DNA of 64,000 nt from DASWED01 sp036394995. GTDB lineage: Bacteria; Actinomycetota; UBA4738; JACQTL01. Positions 18,247-26,806 of the stretch are shown here, piece by piece (within the stretch, counting starts at the first letter, position 1; every line of letters begins with the position of its first letter). The stretch spans positions 1-64,000 of the forward strand of contig DASWED010000089.1 in the NCBI GenBank assembly GCA_036394995.1, written 5' to 3'. Both the position numbers and the translations under genes were made by a program. The notes beneath the pieces are model-generated. The model was not told where the DNA came from, searched no databases, and saw only the letters and a program-made list of their open reading frames with translations.

Positions 18247-18648
18247 TCAGTCGCTGGACGGCATGGCCCGTCGCGCCAGCTCGAGGAGTCCGCGCCAGGC
18301 GGCCAGCAGCAGGCCGGTGACGATCACGGTCACCGCCATGAACGTGAAGGTCTTGGTCCCGTAGCCGTGGCCGAGGATGGCGGCCCGCAGGAGGACCCCG
18401 GCCGGGACGCCGAGGATCCAGGCCGCGGCGAGCGTCCGGACCCCCGGGCGGCGGTAGGTCCCGACCGCCAGGGCGGCGGCGAGGAAGCCGGCCAGGACCG
18501 GGCCCGCGTTGCGCACCAGCCCGGCGGCGGTCTCCCCCTCCCGGTGGCTGGCCAGGCCGATCACCGCGAACAGGACGATGGCGACGGCGTCCCCCAACGC
18601 CAGGATCCATGGCCGGCGGAGGGTGTCGGCCCGGCGGGCGGTCCTCAC
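18247..18648 (-). CDS. DUF3054 membrane protein
   Basis: 133 residues, four predicted membrane helices, starting after a short basic stretch: ILALGDAVAIVLFAVIGL, then helices near 45-62, 70-90 and 100-120. The GDAVAIVLFAxxGxxSH pattern is typical of DUF3054. GTG 18648 overlaps the TGA of the DUF2017 gene by four bases (GTGA), so it is the third cistron of the clpS operon. No known biochemical role. Confidence 0.75.
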   Translation of the reverse strand: MRTARRADTLRRPWILALGDAVAIVLFAVIGLASHREGETAAGLVRNAGPVLAGFLAAALAVGTYRRPGVRTLAAAWILGVPAGVLLRAAILGHGYGTKTFTFMAVTVIVTGLLLAAWRGLLELARRAMPSSD

Positions 18649-19079
18649 CGTTCGCGCTTCTTCCCCCGGCCCGGTCCGGGGTGCTCGAGGGTCGCGGCCA
18701 GGGCCTCGACGATCTGCTCCTCCAGCCACCCCAGGTAGTGGTAGATCGCGTGGTGGTAGGCATCGGGGGCGTCCTCGTCGAGGTCGCGGAAGTTGGTCTC
18801 CTCGGTGACCTCCAGCTTGGTGCCCAGGACCAGGCGGATGTCGTTGATCGAGCTCATCCACGCCACCAGCTCGTCCTCGCTGATCCGCTGGGCGTCGAGT
18901 GTCCGCCGGAACGTCCGGACGGCCTCCACCCGCTGAGCCACCAGGTCGTCCCGCACGAGGTGCTCGTATTCCTCGTTGGCCAGGGGATCGTCAGGGTAGG
19001 CGGGGGGGAACACCCGCTCCAGGGCGGGGTCGTCGCCGGGGAGCATCTCCTCCAGCTCGCCGGCCAGCTTGCGGAGCAC
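18645..19079 (-). CDS. DUF2017 protein, downstream partner of clpS
   Basis: 144 residues from GTG 19079, mostly helical and acidic (LAGELEEMLPGDDPALERVFPPAY, ISEDELVAWMSSINDIRLVLG), matching DUF2017, a family routinely found next to clpS in actinobacteria. The homologous reading frame extends further upstream, to 19172, with RRTRRGDYELRVPEPERVV, which looks like the true N-terminus, but only CTG (19154, 19148) and ATC codons are available there. It is in the same frame as clpS, separated by a single TGA at 19173-19175. Function unknown; a link to N-degron proteolysis is inferred from position. Confidence 0.75.
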   Translation of the reverse strand: MLRKLAGELEEMLPGDDPALERVFPPAYPDDPLANEEYEHLVRDDLVAQRVEAVRTFRRTLDAQRISEDELVAWMSSINDIRLVLGTKLEVTEETNFRDLDEDAPDAYHHAIYHYLGWLEEQIVEALAATLEHPGPGRGKKRER

Positions 19080-19172
19080 GACGCGCTCGGGTTCGGGGAC
19101 CCGCAGCTCGTAGTCGCCCCGCCGGGTCCGGCGGACCCGGGCGTCCAGGTTCAGGGACCGACGGTCGATCGG

Positions 19173-19472
19173 TCAGTCCTTCTGCATCGTGGCCCACAGC
19201 CCGTGGGCGTGGAGCCGGGAGACATCGAACTCGGCCTTCTCGCGGTTCCCGGAGGACACCGCGGCCCGGCCCTTGTGGTGGACGTCGAGCATCAGGCGCT
19301 CGGCCTTGGACCGGGGATAGCCGAACAGCTTCTGGAACACGAACGTCACGTACGACATCAGGTTGATGGGGTCGTTCCACACGATGACCACCCACGGGCG
19401 GTCCGGGATCGCGACCTCGTCGCCGGACGGGCGATCGACCTCCACGGGCGCGGTGGTGCTCACACCCTCCAT
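19173..19472 (-). CDS. clpS: ATP-dependent Clp protease adaptor ClpS
   Basis: 99-residue N-degron adaptor that binds N-terminal destabilising residues and hands substrates to the Clp ATPase. Conserved core: [20 protein letters not shown] (N-D-P motif of the N-end-rule pocket), [20 protein letters not shown] and [19 protein letters not shown]. The N-terminal ~25 residues are the expected flexible tail. ATG 19472 or GTG 19460 could be the start. First gene of a three-gene minus-strand unit with DUF2017 and DUF3054. Confidence 0.92.
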   Translation of the reverse strand: MEGVSTTAPVEVDRPSGDEVAIPDRPWVVIVWNDPINLMSYVTFVFQKLFGYPRSKAERLMLDVHHKGRAAVSSGNREKAEFDVSRLHAHGLWATMQKD

Positions 19473-19537
19473 TGTGGCAGGGAGCCGGCACCACAGGCCA
19501 GGGCGCAGGTCATACCCGAGCCGGAAGGGGCAGGCCG

Positions 19538-19777
19538 CTACGGAACGGAGACGAACGCGCGGTGGATCTCGGGCTGGACGACCGGGGCGCGGTGTCCCAG
19601 GGCCCAGCCCTCCTTGTCGTCGTGCACGCCAGTGACCTCACCGCAGTGCGGACAGATCTCCGCCCGCCAGGTGCCGTCGTTGGCCCGATGCCGGCGCATG
19701 TCCCGAACCACTCCGGCCAGCAGGGCGATCGCCGCGAGGGTGAGTCCGCACTGGGAGCACAGCGTGTCGTTGTACAT
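19538..19777 (-). CDS. Small protein with two CxxC pairs
   Basis: 79 residues with CSQCG near residue 7 and CPHCG near 42, probably one zinc site, separated by a mildly hydrophobic stretch ([11 protein letters not shown]). No recognised family. The ATG at 19777 has no clear ribosome-binding site, and a TATCTT lies too close upstream to be its -10. The paired CxxC motifs favour a real gene. Lies upstream of clpS on the same strand. Confidence 0.5.
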   Translation of the reverse strand: MYNDTLCSQCGLTLAAIALLAGVVRDMRRHRANDGTWRAEICPHCGEVTGVHDDKEGWALGHRAPVVQPEIHRAFVSVP

Positions 19778-19910
19778 CGCAAGATAGGTGTCGGGACCGG
19801 GGAGCGAATCCTTGAGCGCCCGGGGCAGCTTGCCCGTCGCGGTGGGACAGGAACGTCTCGAATCGTGCCCGGGCGAGGCCCCGTCCGGCTGGGAACAGGG
19901 TGTCGGGAGG

Positions 19911-20039
19911 GGCTGCTATAGTCCGCAATCGAGGGTTCGGCAAGGCACAGGTTGTTCGAGCAGTTCCCTCACGGGCCCATGTGGGCCCAGGCCGCCGGGC
20001 CGCGAGTCCGGGCGGGCCGGGAAAGGAGGGGATTGCAGA
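19911..20039 (+). promoter_or_regulatory. cspA promoter and ~110-base leader with hairpin
   Basis: TATAGT at 19917-19922 is a good -10 box, which would give a leader of about 110 bases. Within it, GGGCCC (19973-19978) and GGGCCC (19983-19988) flank a four-base ATGT loop. AAAGGAGG lies just before the ATG. Long structured leaders are usual for cold-shock genes; a thermosensor role here is inference. The rest of the 262-base gap (19778-19910) shows nothing recognisable. Confidence 0.5.
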
Positions 20040-20243
20040 ATGGCAACCGGCGTCGTGAAGTGGTTCAACTCCGAGAAGGGGTACGGCTTCATCTCCCAGG
20101 AGGGCGGACCCGACGTGTTCGTGCACTTCTCCGCGATCGCGGGGGCTGGGTACCGGAACCTGGAGGAGAACCAGAAGGTCGAGTTCGACGTGACCCAGGG
20201 ACAGAAGGGTCCCCAGGCGGCGAACGTACGGCCGATCGGCTAG
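20040..20243 (+). CDS. cspA: Cold-shock protein (CspA family)
   Basis: 67-residue single cold-shock domain. RNP1 KGYGFIS and RNP2 VFVHFSAI are intact within [20 protein letters not shown] and [10 protein letters not shown], so it should bind single-stranded RNA and DNA and act as an RNA chaperone. The C-terminus [11 protein letters not shown] is typical of actinobacterial CspA. AAAGGAGG precedes ATG 20040. Convergent with the Gly/Arg-rich protein, with a shared hairpin between them. Confidence 0.95.
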   Translation: MATGVVKWFNSEKGYGFISQEGGPDVFVHFSAIAGAGYRNLEENQKVEFDVTQGQKGPQAANVRPIG

Positions 20244-20300
20244 GCGAGACGGCGCGGCGTCCCGCGTGCGAGGGCGCCCCCGCCGCCGAAACGACGACAG

Positions 20301-20330
20301 CGAAGGGGTCACCGGCGGGTGGCCCCTTCG
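20301..20330. terminator. Hairpin between convergent cspA and Gly/Arg-rich gene
   Basis: A 13-bp stem (20301-20313 with 20318-20330, one G-T wobble) closing a GGCG tetraloop. No T tract follows on either strand, but the position between two convergent genes suggests a bidirectional terminator. Confidence 0.55.
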
Positions 20331-20390
20331 TCGTGCCGGGAACGGTTCGCGCGGTGAGAGCGGCAGGGAACCAGCCGCCGGGAATCGGCT

Positions 20391-20795
20391 CTAGCGCGGA
20401 GCGCCGGCGCCGGGAGGACCGCCGCCGGGAGCGCCGGGGGCCCCACGGCCGCCGCCGGGACCACCACGACCGCCACCGGGACCGCCGAAGCCTCCCCGGC
20501 CACCGCCGGGACCGCCACGACCGCCGCCACCACCGGGTCCGCCGAAGCCGAACCCGCGCCCGCGTCGTTCGCGGGGGGCCGGCGCCGGGGCCTCCTTGAT
20601 CTTCACGTTCCGGGGGACGTGGCCGGCGCGCTCCAGGCGGACCCTCATGTAGTCGCCGGTCTGGGACCGCTCGATCTCCCGCCATCCGTCGTTCAGCAGG
20701 TGCTGGAGCCTCCCCGCGGCGGTCTTGCGGAGCTTGTCCGTGCCCGGGGTCTTGACGAACAGCCGCTCGTAGCGGACTTCCTTGAAATCACCCAT
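20391..20795 (-). CDS. Gly/Arg-rich C-terminal tail protein, possible RNA-binding
   Basis: 134 residues. The first ~70 form a compact basic domain (RLQHLLNDGWREIERSQTGD, YMRVRLERAGHVPRN) that I cannot assign to a family. The last ~50 are low-complexity repeats of GGPGGGRGG units, like RGG boxes in RNA-binding proteins. ATG 20795 has no clear ribosome-binding site; TACTCT (AGAGTA on the plus strand, 20805-20810) lies 9 bases upstream, so the transcript may be nearly leaderless. It converges on cspA. RNA binding is inferred from composition only. Confidence 0.7.
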   Translation of the reverse strand: MGDFKEVRYERLFVKTPGTDKLRKTAAGRLQHLLNDGWREIERSQTGDYMRVRLERAGHVPRNVKIKEAPAPAPRERRGRGFGFGGPGGGGGRGGPGGGRGGFGGPGGGRGGPGGGRGAPGAPGGGPPGAGAPR

Positions 20796-20900
20796 GAGTG
20801 CCAAAGAGTAGCAGCGGGCGGCCCGCCGCAGCCGGGGGCTGTTTGGGGCGGTTGCCCTCCGGGTACATGGGCCTGGCACGCCCACGAGAGGGGGAACCAC

Positions 20901-23453
20901 ATGCGCCCACGTTCCGCAAGCCGACCTCGGGTATTGGCCGTTGCCGCCGTTCTGGCCCTGGCCATGGCCGGGGTCGGGGTGAGCCAGGCATCCACGCCGT
21001 CGAACGGCACGGTGAGCCCGGCGTCGCCGAACACGTCCTGGACGGGTCCCGTGCAGAGCGCGGTCACCCAGGGACCGTCCGACGCCGAGTGCCACGACAC
21101 CGGGGCCTTCTGCGACGACTACACGCTCACGGTGAGCATCCCCGCGGGGTACTGGACCGGCCATTCTGGCGGCGTGACCTTCGACGTCACCACCACCGTC
21201 CCCGCCAACGACTTCGACCTGTACGTGTACTCCGACGCGGCCCACACGCAGGAGGTCAACCACGCCGCCGCCGAGGGGACGCTGACCGAGAACGTGTTCG
21301 TGCCGAGCGCCCAGGGCAATTACTACGTCCGGGTCGTGTACTTCGCGGTGGCGAACTCCGGGTACGACGGCTCGGCCACCTTCACCTCGCAGGCGGGCGG
21401 CGTCTTCGGCGGGGCCACGTTCTCGAACACCCAGGTCTCGTTCGCGCCGGCCACGGTCGTCTCGGCGAACTTCCTGGGGGGCGAGCCCCAGACCACCATG
21501 GAGCGTCCCCGGAAGGACTCCCTGTCCGGGGCCATCAACCCCAACCGCATCTTCGTGGACTGGCCGCTGTCCTCCCGGTCGAACACCGGCCAGCTCAACC
21601 GATCCACCGACGGCGGCAAGAGCTTCCGCCTCCTCATCGACCTGACGTGCGCCGAGCGGAGCCGGCCGAACTGCGCGACGGGCGGCGGCGGGGACACCGA
21701 GACCGACGTGAACCCGAAGAACGGACACGTGTTCTTCGCCGACCAGGAGTCGCTGGCCCAGGAGTCCGAGAGCAGCTCGATCGACCACGGCGACTCGTTC
21801 CCGGTGGCCAGGCAGTTCGCCGTGTCCAACGGCGCCACGGGCGTCGACCGCCAGTGGCTGGCGGCCACCGACAACAGCTCCGCCTACCAGGTGAATGGGA
21901 GCACCATCGAGGCGTTCCTGGCCTACCACGTGCCGGGGGCGGGGCAGTTCGTCGAGGGCATCGACCAGAACGGGCAGCCCATCCCGCAGCCCGTCACCCA
22001 GCTCCAGTTCGTGTCCCAGAGCGGGCAGATGCGGGTGGACAACACGGACGGCCCGGGGCACGGGTGGATCTACCAGCCGTACCGGTCGTTCACGGGCCAC
22101 CCGCTGGGGGTGAGCCATTACATCGTGGCCACGGCCCAGGCATCGGGCTACCAGCTCCCCACGAACTGGCAGGACAACCTGGTGAACGGCGACAACCCGA
22201 CGATCTTCCCGTGGCTGTCGCTCGACAACCACGGGAACGCCTACGCCGTGTGGTCCACCGGTGGGGTGATGTACTACAGCGCCTCGCCGATCGACGACAG
22301 GGCGAACAACCCACTGATCGGGGGACGGCCGGGGTCGTTCTGGACGCCGAAGGTCCGGGTGGACCTGCCGTCGGTGACGATCGCGCTGTTCCCGGAGGTC
22401 ATCGGCGGCGGCGCCGGCCGGATCGGGATCACCTACATCGGCACCACGGCGACCTGCGACGCCGGCGACCCCGCGAACTGCGTCCCCGCCACCAGGTGGC
22501 AGACGTACGGCGCCGTGATCACGAACGCACTCCAGCAGACCGGGCCGGCCGTGATCTCCACGGGCCTGGTCAGCCACCGCTCGATCCACCGGGGCAACGT
22601 GTGCACCAGCGGCACCACGTGCGCGGCCACCGTCCCGGCCCAGGACCGCTCGCTGCTCGACATGATCGACCTCGGCGTCGACAAGGACGGCCGCATCGGC
22701 GTGGTGTTCAGTGACAACAACAGCCGGTTCGGCGAGGGCTCCACGCCGGCGGACCCCAAGCAGTCGCCGTTCGTCCACTTCGCGAAGCTGGTGCAGGGCC
22801 CGGGGTTGCTCACGGCGAAGCCCAGCCTCTCGGTGTCGGTCTCGTCCACGCCGGAGCGGGGCGACGTGGGCGGGGACGCCACGTGGCCGAACGTGAAGAA
22901 CGCCACGAACATGCCCGGCCTCGACATCACGCACGAGTCGCTCCGCCTCTCCAACGGGTTCCTGGTCGGGCGGATCCGGCTCCAGGACGCGAGCCTGGCC
23001 AAGATGGGCGCGGCGCTGACCCAGTTCAACGCGGCCTCCTCGGCCGCGGGGAGCACGGACCCGGCCGCCGAGCGCCTGCAGTACGTGCTGCGCTTCTCGA
23101 CGGGCTCGGACATCTATCACATGTCCGCCGAGTTCACGCCGGGGCAGCCCCTGCGGTTCTTCGGGGGCAAACTCGATGCGAACGACCAGCTCATCAACCC
23201 CGCGAACGATGCGGTCAGCGGGGCCGGCTACCACACCGACGCCGCCTACCACGTGACGGGCAAGATCATCGTTCGCCAGAACGTGATCCTGCTGAAGGCG
23301 CCCGTGGGGGACTTCGCCGGGTTCGGAGCGGGGACGAAGCTGTACAGCGTCGCCTCGTACTCGATGGCCGGCCCCACGGAGGCCAACGAGCTCACGATCC
23401 TGGTGATCAACCGGACGGTGGACGCCGCGGAGGCGTTCGACGCGACCCTGTAG
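20901..23453 (+). CDS. Secreted protein with PPC-like domain and sialidase-like (Asp-box) region
   Basis: 850 residues with a signal peptide (VLAVAAVLALAMAGVGVSQA). Residues about 45-155 resemble a bacterial pre-peptidase C-terminal domain (FDVTTTVPANDFDLYVYSDA). Further on, LNRSTDGGKSFRLL is an Asp-box of sialidase/BNR beta-propellers, and the long middle region alternates short strands. DLGVDKDGRIGVVFSDNNS is another propeller-like blade. The end contains a large predicted beta domain (YVLRFSTGSDIYHMSAEFT). No catalytic residues can be pinned down. GAGAGGGGG precedes the ATG. Probably an extracellular binding or hydrolytic protein. Confidence 0.72.
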   Translation: MRPRSASRPRVLAVAAVLALAMAGVGVSQASTPSNGTVSPASPNTSWTGPVQSAVTQGPSDAECHDTGAFCDDYTLTVSIPAGYWTGHSGGVTFDVTTTVPANDFDLYVYSDAAHTQEVNHAAAEGTLTENVFVPSAQGNYYVRVVYFAVANSGYDGSATFTSQAGGVFGGATFSNTQVSFAPATVVSANFLGGEPQTTMERPRKDSLSGAINPNRIFVDWPLSSRSNTGQLNRSTDGGKSFRLLIDLTCAERSRPNCATGGGGDTETDVNPKNGHVFFADQESLAQESESSSIDHGDSFPVARQFAVSNGATGVDRQWLAATDNSSAYQVNGSTIEAFLAYHVPGAGQFVEGIDQNGQPIPQPVTQLQFVSQSGQMRVDNTDGPGHGWIYQPYRSFTGHPLGVSHYIVATAQASGYQLPTNWQDNLVNGDNPTIFPWLSLDNHGNAYAVWSTGGVMYYSASPIDDRANNPLIGGRPGSFWTPKVRVDLPSVTIALFPEVIGGGAGRIGITYIGTTATCDAGDPANCVPATRWQTYGAVITNALQQTGPAVISTGLVSHRSIHRGNVCTSGTTCAATVPAQDRSLLDMIDLGVDKDGRIGVVFSDNNSRFGEGSTPADPKQSPFVHFAKLVQGPGLLTAKPSLSVSVSSTPERGDVGGDATWPNVKNATNMPGLDITHESLRLSNGFLVGRIRLQDASLAKMGAALTQFNAASSAAGSTDPAAERLQYVLRFSTGSDIYHMSAEFTPGQPLRFFGGKLDANDQLINPANDAVSGAGYHTDAAYHVTGKIIVRQNVILLKAPVGDFAGFGAGTKLYSVASYSMAGPTEANELTILVINRTVDAAEAFDATL

Positions 23454-23477
23454 CCCCTGGAGCGCGACAAGCGAGAA

Positions 23478-23507
23478 GGGCGGGACCGGACGAATCGGGT
23501 CCCGCCC
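23478..23507. terminator. Bidirectional terminator-like hairpin
   Basis: Perfect 10-bp inverted repeat GGGCGGGACC (23478-23487) and GGTCCCGCCC (23498-23507) with a 10-base loop, placed between two convergent genes. No T tract follows. Confidence 0.65.
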
Positions 23508-23535
23508 TCCTGCCTTCGGGGGCACGTGGCGGTGC

Positions 23536-24459
23536 CTACGGCTCCAGGCTCAGCGGGATCCTCACCATGTTGATGGGCTGGCCGTTCTCAGCGCTCTCCT
23601 CGAACACCTCGAGCGTCCCCGGCTGGGCGTGGTCGACGGTGTACGAGATGTCGTCCGTGTAATCGCCCCGGCAGCCGGTGCCGCAGGTGGCCGTGACGAA
23701 CCCCGAGGCGACCTCGTTCCCGCCGTCGTCGAGGAGGCGGTAGCTCACGGTGGCCTCGAACACGTTCGCCGTCCCGGACACCGTGAACGGGCTGGACACG
23801 GTCTGCCCGATGCCCGGCTCCTCCACGACGATGGCGGGCAGGATCTGCTCGAAGTCCCCGCACTGCCATGGCCGGTGGAGGGCCCGCCCCTGGATGTCGA
23901 ACGTCTTGATCGGATCGCCCTCCAGCTGGATGGTCACGGCGTCCACCGACCGGAACTGGTCGATCGTGCACACGACCTGGCCCAGCCGTGTCCACTCCGA
24001 GACCGCGCTGCCGCCCGAGAAGTACTCGTTCGACAGGTTCACGGTGGCCTCCCCGCTGGAGATCGACAGGTCCACGAGGCTCGTTCCCGGCGGGACCTGG
24101 GTGCCGACCCCGGCGTCGGACTCCTCGCCGCTCGGTCCCCCGAGCAGGGCGGTCAGGGAGGCCCGTCCCACGGCCTCGGTGGCCGGTTCGGTCCGATGGA
24201 CCAGGAACAGGCTCGAGTCGTCGCCGGCGAACCACACCTCGTACGTGACGGTGCTCGCCGGTGTGGGCGACGTCTGCGTGTCGGTGGGGCTGGGCCGGGC
24301 GGTGGGCGGGGCGCTGTTCGACGGCTCGGGGATGGGGGAGGTGGTATCGGGGGGCGTGGGTGTGGAGGTGTCGGCCGGGCCGACCCCCACGGCCCGGTGC
24401 TTCGCGCAGCCGGCGGCCACCAGGGCCAGGACTCCCAGGATCACGACGAGACGCTTCAC
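23536..24459 (-). CDS. GerMN/Gmad2-domain lipoprotein downstream of the sensor kinase (LpqB-like position)
   Basis: 307 residues. Lipoprotein signal with lipobox VAAGC near residue 18, then a Thr/Pro/Ser-rich linker to about 70. A GerMN domain follows (VGRASLTALLGGPSGEE, SLVDLSISSGEATVNLS), then a Gmad2-type immunoglobulin-like domain (FTVSGTANVFEATVSYRL). The ATG overlaps the kinase stop by four bases. In mycobacteria the mtrA-mtrB operon ends with lpqB, also a GerMN lipoprotein, but LpqB is near 580 residues with a propeller that is absent here. A role in sensing or modulating the kinase outside the membrane is inferred from this context. Confidence 0.82.
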   Translation of the reverse strand: MKRLVVILGVLALVAAGCAKHRAVGVGPADTSTPTPPDTTSPIPEPSNSAPPTARPSPTDTQTSPTPASTVTYEVWFAGDDSSLFLVHRTEPATEAVGRASLTALLGGPSGEESDAGVGTQVPPGTSLVDLSISSGEATVNLSNEYFSGGSAVSEWTRLGQVVCTIDQFRSVDAVTIQLEGDPIKTFDIQGRALHRPWQCGDFEQILPAIVVEEPGIGQTVSSPFTVSGTANVFEATVSYRLLDDGGNEVASGFVTATCGTGCRGDYTDDISYTVDHAQPGTLEVFEESAENGQPINMVRIPLSLEP

Positions 24460-25928
24460 GGCTCACTCCTTTCTCTCGGTCGTGATCCATCCTCGGGGGG
24501 CGCCGCAACGTGGTCCTCTCGGCCGGGTAACAGGTCCGCAACGACGATCGCGGGCATCCGGAGCGTGAACCGCGACCCCACCCCGGGCTCGCTGGCCACC
24601 TGGATGTCGCCCCCCAGCAGGTGGGCGTTCTCCAGGGCGATGGCGAGGCCCAGGCCGCTCCCCGGGCCGGTCCTGGAGCGGTCGGCCTTGTAGAACCGTT
24701 CGAACAGGTGGGGCAGGTCCTGGGGGCGGATGCCCGGGCCGTGGTCGGTGACCTCCACGAACGCCCCGACGCCGTCCCTGCCCACCCGGACCGCGACGTC
24801 CCGGCCCCCGTGCTCGACGGCGTTGCCGGTCAGGTTCGCCACGATCCGCTCCAGGCGCCGGCGGTCGGAGACCACCACGACCTCCTGGGCCTCGACGCGC
24901 ACGCGGTCGTCCCATCCCCGCGAGCGGATGGTGGCCTCCACCAACGAGCCCAGGTCGAGGGGCTCGGCCCGGACCGTCTGGCGCCCGGCGTCGAACCGGG
25001 AGATCTCCATGAGGTCCTCCACCAGCTTGCGGAGGCGGGCCACGTCGGCGACCAGGAGCTCGGCCGGCCGCCGGGCCCCGTCCGGGAGGTCGTCGAGGTG
25101 CTCGCGCAGGAGTGACGCCTCGCCGACCAGCGCCGACAGCGGCGTGCGGAGCTCGTGGGCCACGTCCGAGGTGAACCGCCGCTCCCGTTCGCGGGCCTCG
25201 GACAGCGCCGCGATCTTGGCCTCCAGGGCCGCGGCCATCTCGTTGAACGAGGCCGCCCAGGCCCCGAACTCGTCGTCGGTCTCCACCGGCAGCCGGGTGT
25301 CGAGCAGTCCCTCAGCCATCGATCGCGCGGCCCGGCTGGCCCGGGCCACCGGGCCGAGGGTCCGCCGGGCCAGCAGCAGCCCGGCCAGCGCCGCCAGCAG
25401 CACGGCGAGGACCCACCCGGCTCCCAGGACGACGGCCAGCTGCTGGAGGTCGTCCCGGAGCCCGGATTCGTCGAACACGAAGTACAGCTGGACGTCCCGG
25501 TTGGTCACCGGTCCCCCCACCACCAGCGAGGGGTGGCCGAGCACCGTCTCCCGTTCGTAGGCGATCTGACCGTCCTCAACGAGTGCTTGGAGATCGGATG
25601 GAGGCCGGAACGACAGCAGGCTCGAGGGCGACGCCACTGTCTCGCCATCCACAAGCGCCACCGTCGCGATCCCCCCGGTGGCGAAGAAGTCGAGCAGCCG
25701 GTTCTTGACGTCCTCGGTCGTCGGATCGGACGGGAGGTTCTGGCGGGCGAACTCCACGTCCTGCTGGGCCAGGTGGACGGACCGGTCTACCGAGTCGTCC
25801 AGGCGGGACTGCCGGACCAGCAGGAACGACCCCATGGCGAGGGTGCCCGCGGAGAGCCCGGCCACCAGGACGAACGAGACGAAGATCCGCCGGCGGAGGC
25901 GGGTGGGGGCGGCGATGCGGCGCGGCAT
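24456..25928 (-). CDS. mtrB: Sensor histidine kinase (MtrB-like)
   Basis: 490 residues: TM1 near 15-38, an extracellular sensor region to about 165, TM2 near 165-190, HAMP near 190-245, then the kinase. H-box SDVAHELRTPLSALVGE, N-box ERIVANLTGNAVEHGG, G1 VTDHGPGI and G2 GSGLGLAIALENAHLLGG are all intact, so it should autophosphorylate and phosphorylate the adjacent regulator. It begins 4 bases after the regulator gene and overlaps the GerMN lipoprotein. The order regulator-kinase-GerMN lipoprotein matches mtrA-mtrB-lpqB; the symbol is given on that basis and by similarity of the regulator. Confidence 0.85.
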   Translation of the reverse strand: MPRRIAAPTRLRRRIFVSFVLVAGLSAGTLAMGSFLLVRQSRLDDSVDRSVHLAQQDVEFARQNLPSDPTTEDVKNRLLDFFATGGIATVALVDGETVASPSSLLSFRPPSDLQALVEDGQIAYERETVLGHPSLVVGGPVTNRDVQLYFVFDESGLRDDLQQLAVVLGAGWVLAVLLAALAGLLLARRTLGPVARASRAARSMAEGLLDTRLPVETDDEFGAWAASFNEMAAALEAKIAALSEARERERRFTSDVAHELRTPLSALVGEASLLREHLDDLPDGARRPAELLVADVARLRKLVEDLMEISRFDAGRQTVRAEPLDLGSLVEATIRSRGWDDRVRVEAQEVVVVSDRRRLERIVANLTGNAVEHGGRDVAVRVGRDGVGAFVEVTDHGPGIRPQDLPHLFERFYKADRSRTGPGSGLGLAIALENAHLLGGDIQVASEPGVGSRFTLRMPAIVVADLLPGREDHVAAPPEDGSRPRERSEP

Positions 25929-25932
25929 CCGG

Positions 25933-26634
25933 CTACTCCTCGCCGGGCTCCGCGCCAGGGCGTTCGAGCCGGTAGCCGACGCCCCGGATGGTCCGGATCG
26001 TCGTGGGGTTGGCCGGATCCGGTTCGACCTTGGCCCGGAGGCGCTGCACGGCCACGTCCACCAGCCGGGAGTCGCCCAGGTAGTCGTAGTTCCACACCCG
26101 CGCCAGCAGGATCTCCCGGGTGAGGACCCGGCCGGGGTGCCGGGCCAGCTCCAGGAGGAGCCGGAACTCGGTGGCGGTGAGATCGAGGGGCCGGCCGCCG
26201 CGACTGGCCACGAAGCCGGTCGGGTCCACCTGGAGGTCGCCGACCTGCAGCACCGGCTCCTCGCGCTCCGGCGCGGCTCGCCGGAGGACCGCCCGGACCC
26301 TGGCCACCAGCTCCGGCAGCTCGAACGGCTTCGTCACGTAGTCGTCGGCTCCGAGCTCGAGGCCGACGACGACGTCGGTGGTGTCGGTGCGGGCGGTGAG
26401 CATGATCACGGGGATCCGGCTGTCCTTCCGGATCTCGCGGAGGATCTCGAACCCGTCGAGCGAGGGCAGCATGACGTCGAGGATCACGGCGTCGAACGGG
26501 TCGTTCCGGGCCCGCATCAGCCCCTCCCGCCCGTCCCCGGCCGTGGTCACCCGGAGCCCCGCCCGCCCCAGCCCGAGCGCGACCGTCTCCCGGATCGACG
26601 CGTCGTCCTCCACCACCAGCACCCGCTCGTCCAC
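25933..26634 (-). CDS. mtrA: OmpR-family response regulator (MtrA-like)
   Basis: 233 residues. Receiver domain with acidic pair ED-D near 10-11, phospho-acceptor Asp53 in VILDVMLPS, the conserved Thr/Lys in MLTARTDTTDVV and DYVTKPFELPELVARVRA. C-terminal winged helix: DLTATEFRLLLELARHPGRV and RLVDVAVQRLRAKVE, IRTIRGVGYRLERP. The TDTxDVVxGLExGADDY and PxNPTxIRTIRGVGY stretches are strikingly MtrA-like. GTG start at 26634 with TACGCT nine bases upstream, so nearly leaderless. MtrA controls cell-wall and division genes; here the closest candidate target is htrA. Confidence 0.87.
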   Translation of the reverse strand: MDERVLVVEDDASIRETVALGLGRAGLRVTTAGDGREGLMRARNDPFDAVILDVMLPSLDGFEILREIRKDSRIPVIMLTARTDTTDVVVGLELGADDYVTKPFELPELVARVRAVLRRAAPEREEPVLQVGDLQVDPTGFVASRGGRPLDLTATEFRLLLELARHPGRVLTREILLARVWNYDYLGDSRLVDVAVQRLRAKVEPDPANPTTIRTIRGVGYRLERPGAEPGEE

Positions 26635-26791
26635 GTCGGGTCAAGCGTAGCCCCGCGGCTGGCGCGAACCCAGGGAAAGGACCGGGTCGGGCCGGGCTTT
26701 CCGGGGTGACCGCCCGTACGATGCTCCGGCCATGCGCCCATCGCCTGAGCGGGGCACAGAGGGTCGGGACCACCGACCGGACGGACCCCGG

Positions 26792-26806
26792 TACCATCGC
26801 GGGCCA
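26792..26806 (+). promoter_or_regulatory. -10 box of a leaderless gene (TACCAT)
   Basis: TACCAT at 26792-26797, then 8 bases to ATG 26806. No convincing -35. Fits the leaderless pattern seen across the window. Confidence 0.5.

Noticed and set aside
20391..23525. Very long minus-strand open frame antisense to the 850-residue secreted protein
   Set aside because: Only its last 134 codons (20391-20795) look like protein; the rest is the shadow of the plus-strand gene in high-GC DNA, with Arg/His/Gly/Pro-rich translation.
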